In this document: in pieces, positions 1-8,311 of the stretch | Layout of the letters: every line of letters starts with the position of its first letter | Position numbering within the stretch: position 1 is the stretch's first letter | From: Rheinheimera sp. | GTDB taxonomy: Bacteria; Pseudomonadota; Gammaproteobacteria; Enterobacterales; Alteromonadaceae | Assembly: GCF_030690345.1 (NCBI RefSeq) | Contig: NZ_JAUYGV010000001.1 | Coordinates: forward strand, 868,001-932,000 | DNA: 64,000 bases | Direction: 5' to 3' | Notes under the pieces: model-generated | The model's database searches: none | Seen by the model: only the letters and a program-made list of their open reading frames with translations | Told to the model about the DNA's origin: nothing | Translations under genes and position numbers: made by a program

Positions 1-1
1 C

Positions 2-904
2 AAATTACGCCATAAAGTGGAGAAAGCCATTCATGATATCGGCTATATCCGCAACCATGCCGCCAGTGCACTGGCATCAAAAAAATCCGGCGTGCTGGCG
101 GTGATTATTCCATCGCTATCCAATATTGTATTTAACGATGTACTGCAGGGTATTTATCAGGCAGTTAAAGCAAAAAACCTGCAAGTGCTGCTGGGCGACT
201 GCCATTACTCGCCGCTGATAGAAGAGCAGCTGATTGCTACCCTGCTTAGCCAGTCGCCGGAAGGTTTTATTGTTACCGGTACCGCGCAAACCGATTACGC
301 GCGCAAATTGCTGTTGCAGGCCGATATTCCGGTGGTGCAGATAATGGAGCTGACCAATCAGCCAATAGATATGAATATTGGCTTTTCGCATTATCAGGCC
401 AGTTACGATATGACGAAACATTTGCTGCAACAAGGCTATCGCGCACCGGCCTTTGTCGGCGCCCGGATGGACCCGCGCACCCAGCAGCGGCTGGCGGGCT
501 TTAAACAAGCTATAGCTGATTGGCCGGAGCCGTGTCGCAGCTTTATTCAAACTACAGTGCAGCCGTCGTCGATTAAACTTGGCGGCCAGTTATTACAGGC
601 CGTGATTGCCGAATCCGATAACCAGTGCGATGCGGTATTTTGCTGTAATGATGACCTGGCGCTGGGCGCCCTGTTTGAAAGCAAACGGATGAATTTAAAT
701 GTACCCAAAGATATCGCCATTTGTGGCTTTAATGACCTGGAAGCCTCGGCCCTGGTAGAGCCTGCGATTACGTCTGTAGCATCACCACGCGTGGAGATGG
801 GCCGCCAGGCGGTAGAGATGTTATTTAGCGCCGCCGGCAAGGGCCGCCATGCGGTAGCACCGGTGGATGTTGGTTACAGCATCAGGGTGCGCAGCTCAAC
901 CTGA
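2..904 (+). CDS. LacI-family transcriptional regulator, GntR-like (5' end outside window)
   Basis: The reading frame is open to the window edge and begins inside the DNA-binding domain, so the true start lies upstream. The first residues (RHKVEKAIHDIGYIRNHAAS) are the end of a LacI-type helix-turn-helix and hinge helix. The rest is a periplasmic-binding-protein-like effector domain with the usual signatures GVLAVIIPSL, VFCCNDDLALGA and ITSVASPR. The closest family I recall is the gluconate repressor GntR of E. coli (similar IPVVQIMEL, VGARMDPRT and C-terminal region), but the ligand cannot be read from sequence. The gene converges on a TonB-dependent receptor gene whose upstream region carries LacI-type palindromes, so it may control that receptor and a sugar or sugar-acid locus extending left of the window. 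Confidence 0.9.
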   Translation, partial: KLRHKVEKAIHDIGYIRNHAASALASKKSGVLAVIIPSLSNIVFNDVLQGIYQAVKAKNLQVLLGDCHYSPLIEEQLIATLLSQSPEGFIVTGTAQTDYARKLLLQADIPVVQIMELTNQPIDMNIGFSHYQASYDMTKHLLQQGYRAPAFVGARMDPRTQQRLAGFKQAIADWPEPCRSFIQTTVQPSSIKLGGQLLQAVIAESDNQCDAVFCCNDDLALGALFESKRMNLNVPKDIAICGFNDLEASALVEPAITSVASPRVEMGRQAVEMLFSAAGKGRHAVAPVDVGYSIRVRSST

Positions 905-923
905 GCTGCTGCATAAATAATAA

Positions 924-949
924 AGCCGCTGGAGTCAGCGGCTTTTTTT
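924..949 (+). terminator. Rho-independent terminator of the LacI-family gene
   Basis: A perfect 8-bp stem AGCCGCTG / CAGCGGCT with loop GAGT is followed by a run of seven T. It lies 20 bases after the stop codon of the regulator gene and before the convergent TonB-receptor gene. Confidence 0.9.
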
Positions 950-995
950 ATGGCTAATTTTACTAATATATTCCGGTTTGGCTATTCCGGCTTAG

Positions 996-3485
996 TTAGT
1001 CGAAGCTTACTTTTACCCGCACACCAAAGGTACGCGGCGACTGCCACATATAGTTAGCTACCGGTTCGCTGTTCCAGCGGCCCTGATCGCTTTTTATTGC
1101 TTTGTCAGTCAGATTATTGACAAAGGCTTCCAGGCTCCAGTTGCCGGCAGATGGTTGATAAACCAGGCTGGCGTCAAGCTTGGTATACGCATCCTGACGG
1201 TCAATATCCGCAGCATAAGGCAGATCACGGAAACCTTCCGGCCGGTCGCCACGGTTAGCCGGGTCAAACCAGATCTCTGATGAATAGCTACCACGTAAGC
1301 GTGGCCGCACTGTAGCGCCATTGCTTAGCTCAAAGAAATGCTCGTAGCTTAGCGACATACTGAATTCCGGCGCCTGCACCAGGTGGTTACCACTGAAATC
1401 CAGCAGGTTTGGCAGATTCGGGTTACCTGCTGACGGGTTAAAGGCTATGCCATCTGCACCGTAGCTGGAATCGGTCGTCAGGAACTCGTCATACTTCGCA
1501 TCCAGATACGCCATAGTACCGTTCAGTTCGCCATTGCGGCCCACCAGCCACTTGGCTTCGACTTCCAAACCGTTAATCGTGGCTTTACCGGCGTTGGTTT
1601 TGCGCAGCAAGTCGGCACCAGTTTCAGTGGTAACATTACTGGTTACCTGTAAGTCGGTATATTCGGTGGTAAATAGCGCGGCAAACAGCTGCAGGGTGTT
1701 ATCAAGGAAGGCGCCCTTTAAGCCCAGCTCAATGCTGGTATTTTCTTCCGGCGCCACATAAGCATGGCTGCCAGCCGCTTCATTGTTATTACCGGCGATA
1801 ATGGCGTCTAAATCGGCCTGCGTAAACGGGCCGGTGCCGGTATAACGGCCGCCATCCTGAATAGTGCCGGATTTAAACCCCGTAGCATAAGAGCTGTACA
1901 GCATTATTGTCGGTGAGAAATCCCACTCTAACCGTGCCATACCGGTGGTTTTATCCCAGCTTGGGCTGGTGTCGTTATAGGTATCGACCCAGCACTGGCC
2001 GGGCTGTACCAGAAATTTGTTTGGTGCCAGGCCATTTAGCAGGTTGTCAGGGTCCAGCAGGCCAACGTAATCGCTGTTTAGCGGCAGGTTTTCGGTGCGC
2101 TTCACATCCGGGCACATAATATTGCGCCCGCCAACATCCCAACGCTCATCTTCGGTGTAACGCAGGCCCAGGCTGACGCGAAACGCATCAGTAATTTTAT
2201 AGGTGCTCTGGGCATAAATACTGTTCGATTTTAAGCCGCGATCCGGTTGACGATAGGTAGACCATAAATTCGGGTTTGGTGTGCTGCCACCTTCGTAATC
2301 CACATCCGGGTGCACAATATCAAAAATGGTGGCGTTATTTTCTTTAAAGTAAAAGTAGCCCACCATCCACTGCAAACGCGCGCTGTCTTCGTTTTTAATT
2401 TGCAGTTCATGCTGGGTAGCTTCGTGGGTACACTCCACGCAGCCGCCCCACTCATACTTATCCGGGCTCCAGCTGCGCTCCCACACCGACTCGCGGGAAG
2501 AATCGGTATAACCACCGATATACGACAGCGTAATACCACTGTCGAAATTGTAATTTAGCCGGGTGCGCAGGCTGTCAATAACAAAATCATTAAAACCCGG
2601 CTCCTGAATATAAGCCTCGCGATCTGAGCCGCCACTTACCGTCGGGATATGGCCGGTACCCTGATCGGTAAAGTTTTCATACGACAGAAACCAGTCAAAG
2701 TTGTCATTCGGTTGCCATAAGGCACTAAAACGCGCGGCAGCTAAATCGGTAGAGCCATATTTTCTGCCCATGGCAGAGCCCGGAGCCATATCCACCACAC
2801 CTTCCGATTTATCCACCGCTGCGGCCACGCGAATAGCCAGCGTATCTGTCAGCGGTAAGTTAACCATGGCGCGGGTGGCGCGCCGGTTAAAGTTGCCGAG
2901 GGTAAATTCAGCATTGGCTTCAAAGTAATCCAGCTTCGGCTTGGCAGTGTGCAGGTTAACCACGCCGCCGGTGGCGTTACGGCCAAACAAGGTGCCCTGA
3001 GGCCCGCGCAGAATTTCAGCGCCTTCCAAATCAAACATCAGTGCTGATGCGCCCTGCGAGCGGGCGGAATACACGCCGTCAACATGAAAGGCCACTGCCG
3101 GGTCACCGCTTTCGGTTTGATCCGACGAGCCGATACCGCGCAAATACACCATAGGCGTATTTTGCGTGCCGTTTTGCGCAATATGCAAACTGGGTACTGC
3201 GCCCTGTAAATCGTCCAACTGCATAACGTGGTTATCGTCCAGCGCATTCTGATCAAATGCCGTTACCGCCAGCGGGGTTTCGCGAATGGTGGTTACCCGC
3301 TTGGTGGCAGTTACCTGGATAACTTCTATCGCCCGTGCTTCGCTGCTTTGTTCAACGGCACTTTTTTCAACGGCACTTTGTTCAGCGACATTTTGCGCCG
3401 ACACATTAACACTGGCCGTTGCTAATATGGCCGCTGAAATAAGAATATAACTTTGCTTTAATTTGCTACCCGGCTGACTCAACAT
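996..3485 (-). CDS. TonB-dependent receptor
   Basis: An outer-membrane beta-barrel for active uptake of a large or scarce substrate, energised by TonB-ExbBD. The ATG at 3485 is preferred over upstream in-frame codons: it has AGGGGAG about 11 bases upstream and begins a clean signal peptide (MLSQPGSKLK, then a hydrophobic stretch ending ASVNVSA). The mature N-terminus has a short imperfect repeat (EQSAVEKSAVEQS), a TonB-box-like segment (IEVIQVTATK), then the plug domain (TPLAVTAF, LRGPQGTLFGRNATGGVVN) and the barrel, ending FGVRVKVSFD. The 829 aa length is typical. The substrate is unknown. A LacI-family regulator converges on it and candidate LacI operators lie upstream, which suggests a carbohydrate or sugar-acid rather than iron. 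Iron-type regulation was not seen. Confidence 0.93.
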   Translation of the reverse strand: MLSQPGSKLKQSYILISAAILATASVNVSAQNVAEQSAVEKSAVEQSSEARAIEVIQVTATKRVTTIRETPLAVTAFDQNALDDNHVMQLDDLQGAVPSLHIAQNGTQNTPMVYLRGIGSSDQTESGDPAVAFHVDGVYSARSQGASALMFDLEGAEILRGPQGTLFGRNATGGVVNLHTAKPKLDYFEANAEFTLGNFNRRATRAMVNLPLTDTLAIRVAAAVDKSEGVVDMAPGSAMGRKYGSTDLAAARFSALWQPNDNFDWFLSYENFTDQGTGHIPTVSGGSDREAYIQEPGFNDFVIDSLRTRLNYNFDSGITLSYIGGYTDSSRESVWERSWSPDKYEWGGCVECTHEATQHELQIKNEDSARLQWMVGYFYFKENNATIFDIVHPDVDYEGGSTPNPNLWSTYRQPDRGLKSNSIYAQSTYKITDAFRVSLGLRYTEDERWDVGGRNIMCPDVKRTENLPLNSDYVGLLDPDNLLNGLAPNKFLVQPGQCWVDTYNDTSPSWDKTTGMARLEWDFSPTIMLYSSYATGFKSGTIQDGGRYTGTGPFTQADLDAIIAGNNNEAAGSHAYVAPEENTSIELGLKGAFLDNTLQLFAALFTTEYTDLQVTSNVTTETGADLLRKTNAGKATINGLEVEAKWLVGRNGELNGTMAYLDAKYDEFLTTDSSYGADGIAFNPSAGNPNLPNLLDFSGNHLVQAPEFSMSLSYEHFFELSNGATVRPRLRGSYSSEIWFDPANRGDRPEGFRDLPYAADIDRQDAYTKLDASLVYQPSAGNWSLEAFVNNLTDKAIKSDQGRWNSEPVANYMWQSPRTFGVRVKVSFD

Positions 3486-3569
3486 AGTCTTTAGCTCCCC
3501 TGTTATCTGATTATCTCCGCAGCTCAGGTGCATAACACAAGGCGCGGTTATTGTTATCAACAAACTTGT

Positions 3570-3587
3570 TTGCGCTACCATACGCAA
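3570..3587. promoter_or_regulatory. Candidate LacI-family operator, distal half-sites
   Basis: An inverted repeat TTGCG-N8-CGCAA, 18 bp long, lies about 85 bases upstream of the TonB receptor start. The spacer includes GCTACCA, a half-site like those of several sugar-responsive LacI regulators. The same TTGCG half recurs at 3680. Assignment to the neighbouring regulator is inference. Confidence 0.4.
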
Positions 3588-3676
3588 CAAAATCAATACT
3601 TAACCGACTGATTAAAGCCATTGAAATACAGCTGGTAAACTGCAGCTTATGACTTCAATCAGCAGCCAAAGCAAAA

Positions 3677-3692
3677 TGATTGCGCAACCATC
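3677..3692. promoter_or_regulatory. Candidate LacI-family operator, 16-bp palindrome
   Basis: ATGATTGCGCAACCAT is a 16-bp palindrome with one mismatched pair. It is centred on a CG step, as LacI-family operators usually are. Its core TTGCGCAA shares half-sites with the inverted repeat at 3570-3587. It lies about 190 bases upstream of the TonB receptor start. Confidence 0.45.
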
Positions 3693-3803
3693 AATTGATA
3701 ATGCGGCCTAAATTAGTGCTAAAGCAGCCGCCTTGTCAAGGAAAAAACCGCGCTTGCACCACCAGTTGTCATATTGCAGTGCTAACAGGATTGCTGGCCG
3801 TTG

Positions 3804-5516
3804 CTACTGCAAAGGCGTTGAGGCGAGGATATTTGAAATAAATTCAATAGCTTGGGGTGATTGATAAGAATTATGCTCTGACGGCACGACAATTTCATCG
3901 CGCGCAGCGTCCAAATGTGCACTATTGTAGGGCACCACACTGTCGTTTAAGCCCGGGCATGAGGCGAACGCTTTACAGCGCGCCGGCTCATCATTACCGA
4001 TAACCGAATACACCGGTGCTTGTAGCGGTAAGCGCGTTAACTGCTGTACCAGCGGGTGACGCGGAGACAGTACATCAACACTGTTCGGGCCAAAGCCGCT
4101 CATATAACCGCGCATGGCCGGTTTAATATCGTCGTTGCTTAGCGCCAGCCACATCTTGTTAAACACGCTCTTCATGGCTTTTGGTAGCGTAATCATCATT
4201 GATGCCAGCCGTCCAATCCAGCCATCGGCAGTAGCAGCACCGCGATGCGGCGTATCAATAAACACTACGCCTTTTACATAGGGTTTGGCAGTAAAGATAA
4301 AAATATCTTCCAAGGTGCGGCGGGTGTCGTCATCCACCGCTAATTCAGCCGCCGGCCGGTAAAAAGTGGCATCCCACAAAGTATTGCCGCTGTTTTGCAC
4401 AAAGGTTTTACTGATAATGCCGCCCATACTGTGCCCCACCAGCAGCATATTGTTAGCGGCAACGGCCTGCAAATCCGGCGAGATATGCAGCAGCAGTTCA
4501 TCGGTACGTTTTCTTAAACGCATGGCATTAAAAAATGGCGGCGGACCGGATGGATAAAACGCATGCCACACCTGGTACCGTGCCGCCAGCTGCGGGTTGG
4601 AAAATATCGCCCAGCTTAAACGGCGCCATATTAACGGGCTGGAATTTAAACCGTGGATCATCAGCACAGGGATCTTATCGCGGCTTAGCGGCTCTATGGC
4701 ATAGATACCCAGCTTGTCTTCTACTTTGTCCGCATTAAACAGGCCGGTTTTTTCCAACTGATCGGCCACTGCCACTTCTACCAGACACAAATAGGCCGAA
4801 GCAGGATCGTAGTTCAGCGGGTATTGCTGTGCAGCAACAGGCCAGTGTTGCTGCTGTTGCATATAAACGCCGCGCAATGTCAGCACCGGCAGCACGGGGT
4901 TACTGAAATCCAGCTTTACCGGCATCACAGTGAGCGGGCGAAAGATGCCCTCCGGCGGAAAATAGCGATCCAACTCAGAGCCGGTATTTTTACGCTGCCC
5001 TACTACAGCAATGCCTAAGCCATTATCCTGCTGGCGCAGCATAAAAGGGTCATACGCTTGTAGATCAGCCGCCAAAAACAACTGCTCAAAGGCCAGGCCG
5101 TTTTCATCGGGATCCAGCTCAAGTTTAAGCTGCAAATTCAGCGCACTGGTATCGCGGCCTGTTATTGCTGCCCGCACTAACGGTAGTAAAGCCCGGTTGT
5201 AGTAGGCCATGGCATCAGCCTGCCCGGCGGTGTTTAGTGGCAGTGCTAACCAGCGTTGTGCACAGCTGAGCTGCAACAAAAACAGCTGATAGCCGGGTGA
5301 GCGCTGCGTGCTAAGTTGCAGGCAATAAGCCGGCACAGCGCTGTCGCTAAGCTGATTTAACGCTATGTACTGATAGGCCAGCAAACCGTTTACCGCTTCA
5401 ACCGGTGCCGGCAAAGGCGTTTTCCAGTAAATATACTTGCCCTGGCTACATCCCTGCACGGCAAGCAGCAGAATAAATAGCAGCAAGCACCTGGTTAGGT
5501 AGTTTTGTTGCAGCAT
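3804..5516 (-). CDS. Lipoprotein alpha/beta hydrolase (lipase/esterase-like)
   Basis: The ATG at 5516 is chosen because CAGGAGCC lies just upstream and it starts a lipoprotein signal (MLQQNYLTRC, hydrophobic core, then VQGC with Cys as the probable lipid-attachment residue). The N-terminal ~270 residues match no domain I can name. The C-terminal half is an alpha/beta hydrolase: VLMIHGLNSSP forms the oxyanion-hole region, LLVGHSMGGIISK holds the nucleophile Ser in GxSxG, FIDTPHRGAA follows, and PSEHNSYQ near the C-terminus probably carries the catalytic His. The family resembles PGAP1/DUF676-type esterases. The protein is probably membrane-anchored in the periplasm; the substrate is unknown. 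It diverges from the GGDEF gene at 5603. Confidence 0.8.
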   Translation of the reverse strand: MLQQNYLTRCLLLFILLLAVQGCSQGKYIYWKTPLPAPVEAVNGLLAYQYIALNQLSDSAVPAYCLQLSTQRSPGYQLFLLQLSCAQRWLALPLNTAGQADAMAYYNRALLPLVRAAITGRDTSALNLQLKLELDPDENGLAFEQLFLAADLQAYDPFMLRQQDNGLGIAVVGQRKNTGSELDRYFPPEGIFRPLTVMPVKLDFSNPVLPVLTLRGVYMQQQQHWPVAAQQYPLNYDPASAYLCLVEVAVADQLEKTGLFNADKVEDKLGIYAIEPLSRDKIPVLMIHGLNSSPLIWRRLSWAIFSNPQLAARYQVWHAFYPSGPPPFFNAMRLRKRTDELLLHISPDLQAVAANNMLLVGHSMGGIISKTFVQNSGNTLWDATFYRPAAELAVDDDTRRTLEDIFIFTAKPYVKGVVFIDTPHRGAATADGWIGRLASMMITLPKAMKSVFNKMWLALSNDDIKPAMRGYMSGFGPNSVDVLSPRHPLVQQLTRLPLQAPVYSVIGNDEPARCKAFASCPGLNDSVVPYNSAHLDAARDEIVVPSEHNSYQSPQAIEFISNILASTPLQ

Positions 5517-5602
5517 TAAGGCTCCTGCAATTATCTGAATAACATCAGCCAATCTCCGCTATGCTTAGCACTATAGCACTGTTCTGTAACGGGTTGTGTT
5601 GC

Positions 5603-6538
5603 ATGAAAAACTCATTCCAACAATTTGCCGCTAAACTGGCCGAGTTTGCTGACACCAGCCGCGATGGCTATGCCATTTTCTCTGCTGACGACATTCTGCT
5701 TTGTGCCAATAAAGCCTTTTTGGAAGTGTTTTTCCGCCCCGAAGCCGAGCTGATTGGTCAAAGCTTTGCGGCTATTATGCACAGCGCTTTTCGTACCCAA
5801 AAAGGCCCGCGCATTGATGCCGATAATATCGACAGCTGGCTTAGCCGCGTACAGCAACTGCGGCGCTCGCGCGACTTTCGCTTGTTTGAAGTCGATTTAG
5901 TCGACGGCCGCTGGTTCTTATTCTCCGAACAAACCCTGCCAGGCGGTGAGATGCTGCTGCAAACCAAAGACATTACCAAACAAAAAATTGTCGAACAGCA
6001 TTTAAACGAACATACCCGCAAGTTAACCGATTTGGCGCTGACGGATGAACTGACTCAAATTGCTAACCGGCGTAGTTTTGTTGCCTCAGTACAGGCTGAA
6101 ATTACCCGTTGCAGTCGCCAGCACTGTGCGATGGCGTTTTTTCTGCTGGATATCGACCACTTTAAAAACGTTAATGACACATACGGCCATCAGGCCGGCG
6201 ATGAAGTGCTGCGCCAGGTCGCGCGGCTGGTGAAAAGTACCTTGCGTGAATACGATATTTTCGGCCGTATTGGCGGTGAAGAGTTTGGTATTTTTCTGGC
6301 ACAAACAAATCGCGATACCGCGGTTGAAGTAGCGGAGCGGCTGCGCCAGCAGATCGCCGATGAAAAACTGCATATTGACGGCCGCGAACTGCGCATTACG
6401 CTGTCGGTTGGTATAGCGCTGGCGCGTGACAAAACCAATTTTGAGCAACTGTACGCCGATGCCGACGCCGCGCTGTATCAGGCCAAACACAGCGGCCGCA
6501 ATAAAGTGATAGTGGCAGAGTACTGCGTTATTTTGTAA
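5603..6538 (+). CDS. Diguanylate cyclase with N-terminal PAS domain
   Basis: Makes c-di-GMP from two GTP. Residues ~15-120 form a PAS-type sensor (SRDGYAIFSADDILLCANKA), linked by a short coiled segment (QHLNEHTRKLTDLALTDELTQ) to a GGDEF domain. The active-site motif reads GGEEF, a fully active variant in this family. An RxxD product-inhibition site (REYD) sits five residues before it, so feedback inhibition is expected. No membrane segment is seen, so the protein should be cytosolic. The ATG at 5603 is preferred over 5561 because it starts right before the conserved N-terminal helix; neither has a strong ribosome-binding site. The signal sensed by the PAS domain is not predictable. Confidence 0.9.
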   Translation: MKNSFQQFAAKLAEFADTSRDGYAIFSADDILLCANKAFLEVFFRPEAELIGQSFAAIMHSAFRTQKGPRIDADNIDSWLSRVQQLRRSRDFRLFEVDLVDGRWFLFSEQTLPGGEMLLQTKDITKQKIVEQHLNEHTRKLTDLALTDELTQIANRRSFVASVQAEITRCSRQHCAMAFFLLDIDHFKNVNDTYGHQAGDEVLRQVARLVKSTLREYDIFGRIGGEEFGIFLAQTNRDTAVEVAERLRQQIADEKLHIDGRELRITLSVGIALARDKTNFEQLYADADAALYQAKHSGRNKVIVAEYCVIL

Positions 6539-6618
6539 CGCATACAGCACGGCCGGATATTTTCGCTTGTTGCCAACATCATGACGCTGTAGCATAGCGG
6601 CTGACTTCAGAGGACACT

Positions 6619-6957
6619 ATGCTGCTTAAAAGCTTCAGGTTATTTATTTTGCTGGCCGTAATGCTAAACCATGCTGTAATGGCATGCGATGCATTGGTTG
6701 TGCATGTGCCTGAACACGAGCATAGCTATACCTCTTATATTTACAACGCCCATGCGACAACGACCACACAGCAAAGCGTGGACAATGCCGACAGCAGCGC
6801 TGATGAACACCATTCTGCCCATGCACATGTTACCTGTGCCATCTCTTATATCCACAGCGTTAATTTAACTGCTGTTGGTGCTGCGCGCAGCCTGGCGCCG
6901 CAATCATCGCTGTTGCCTGTAAGTTACTCACCACCGGTACCGCCCCCCAACGTCTGA
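6619..6957 (+). CDS. czcI: CzcI-like small periplasmic metal-associated protein
   Basis: A 112 aa protein preceded by GAGG about 8 bases before the ATG. It has an N-terminal signal peptide (MLLKSFRLFILLAVMLNHAVMA) and a mature part rich in His (VPEHEHS, DEHHSAHAHVTC), ending in a Pro-rich tail (PPVPPPNV). Small His-containing secreted proteins with a Pro-rich C-terminus that precede czcCBA are called CzcI; their role in metal efflux is thought to be regulatory or metal-binding. It is the first gene of a four-gene rightward set with czcC, czcB and czcA. The symbol rests mainly on position and composition, since the family is poorly conserved. Confidence 0.6.
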   Translation: MLLKSFRLFILLAVMLNHAVMACDALVVHVPEHEHSYTSYIYNAHATTTTQQSVDNADSSADEHHSAHAHVTCAISYIHSVNLTAVGAARSLAPQSSLLPVSYSPPVPPPNV

Positions 6958-7009
6958 TCCTGCCCGTTTATCATATTTACTTTACTGATTAACTAACAGG
7001 AGCATACCC

Positions 7010-8311
7010 ATGCGTATGACATTAATGCTGCCGGCATTACTGGCAGCTATCGGCTATTCGGCTGCACCTTTTACACTAGCTGCAGAACCGCAAGCCCTGA
7101 CGCTGACGCAGGCGTTACAGCGTACCTTGCAACATGACGCTACACTACAAGCCTTTCCGTATCAGCTACGGATGGCAGAAGCAGCGCAGTTGCAGGCAAA
7201 TATTAGCCCTAATCCTGAGCTGGATGTCTCATTGGAGAATGTGTCGGGTACCGGCGACAGCCGCGGCCTGGCGGGTGCAGAGCTTACGCTCAGCCTTAGC
7301 CGGCAAATTGAACTGGGCGATAAACGACAGCGCCGGGTTGAATTGGCACAACATCAAAGCCAACTGCAGCGTGATAACTATGAGTTGGCCCGGCTTGAGG
7401 CGCTGGCAAACACGACCGGACAGTATTTACAGCTGTTACGGCTACAAAATTTACAACAGTGGGCCAGCGATAAAATCAGCAGGGAACAGGCAGTGCTCGC
7501 CACAGCAGAACGTCGCAGCCAGGCTGGCAACCTGCCGGATGCCGATATAAGCCGGATTAAACTGCGACTGATACGCAGTGAAATAGAGCTGACTGATATT
7601 AAACAAGCCATAGAAAGCCAGCGATATCTGTTGGCTGCCGGTTGGAACAGCGCGCCGGATTTTGTTGCAGTAACCGGCGATTTAACAACCTTGCCGCCGG
7701 TGCCTGCGCTGGCATCACTGCAACAGCAACTGCAGCAAAGTAGCGCTCTGCAACGCTTTATTACGCTGCAACGTGTGGCACAAAGCCAACTGCGCTTAAC
7801 CGAGGCTAACAGCAAAGCTGATATCCGTCTGTCGGCCGGGCTGCGGCGTAACGAAGCTAACAACGACAATGCCTTGGTATTTGGCTTTAGTATGCCGCTT
7901 ACGTTGTCCGATCCTTTGGCGGGCCAACGTCAGGCCCTGGTCGCAGAGCAAGAACTGCTGGCGACACAGCAACAGCAAAGCAGCAGCGCTTTGTCGCTGC
8001 TGGTGCAGCAACAATGGCGGGCACTGGAGCAACTGCGCGCTACCGTGCAAGTTATTCAGTCAAGGTTGCTGCCTGAAGCCCTGCAGTTGCACACCTTAAG
8101 TCTGCAAGGATATCAACAAGGCCAGATAGATTTACTTAGCCTGTTATCTGCCGGAGAAGAGCTGGCACTGGCACAGCGCGACGTTATAGAAAGCCAGAGC
8201 CGCTTTCACCTTACCTTACTGGAACTGGAACGCCTGACCGGCCAACCCATTACCTTAAATACTGCGACGCCGGTCGTTGTATTGGAGCATCGCTATGAAC
8301 AAAACCTTTAA
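7010..8311 (+). CDS. czcC: TolC-family outer-membrane channel of a heavy-metal efflux system
   Basis: Outer-membrane component of a tripartite RND exporter. AGGAG lies 9 bases before the ATG. The signal peptide ends near PFTLAAEP. Two tandem alpha-helical repeats typical of OEP/TolC proteins are visible as long Gln/Leu-rich helices (LTLTQALQRTL; LEALANTTGQYLQLLRLQN; later LLSLLSAGEELALAQRDVIESQ). The segment NISPNPELDVSLENVSG is characteristic of CzcC-type channels. Its end overlaps the start of czcB by 17 bp, which indicates translational coupling. Length (433 aa) is normal for CzcC. Confidence 0.88.
   Translation: MRMTLMLPALLAAIGYSAAPFTLAAEPQALTLTQALQRTLQHDATLQAFPYQLRMAEAAQLQANISPNPELDVSLENVSGTGDSRGLAGAELTLSLSRQIELGDKRQRRVELAQHQSQLQRDNYELARLEALANTTGQYLQLLRLQNLQQWASDKISREQAVLATAERRSQAGNLPDADISRIKLRLIRSEIELTDIKQAIESQRYLLAAGWNSAPDFVAVTGDLTTLPPVPALASLQQQLQQSSALQRFITLQRVAQSQLRLTEANSKADIRLSAGLRRNEANNDNALVFGFSMPLTLSDPLAGQRQALVAEQELLATQQQQSSSALSLLVQQQWRALEQLRATVQVIQSRLLPEALQLHTLSLQGYQQGQIDLLSLLSAGEELALAQRDVIESQSRFHLTLLELERLTGQPITLNTATPVVVLEHRYEQNL

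Larger units (their letters stand above)
3486..3803. other. Intergenic region upstream of the TonB receptor gene
   Basis: This 318-bp stretch between the start of the TonB receptor gene and the end of the next leftward gene has no convincing gene. It contains the receptor's ribosome-binding site next to 3485 and two TTGCG-type inverted repeats listed separately. I could not assign a -35/-10 pair with confidence. Confidence 0.6.

Noticed and set aside
116..550. Minus-strand open frame of 144 codons
   Set aside because: Lies wholly within the LacI-family gene and has no recognisable domain; an antisense shadow.
7378..7869. Minus-strand open frame of 163 codons inside czcC
   Set aside because: Antisense to a well-supported gene; composition reflects the Gln/Leu-rich helices of CzcC.
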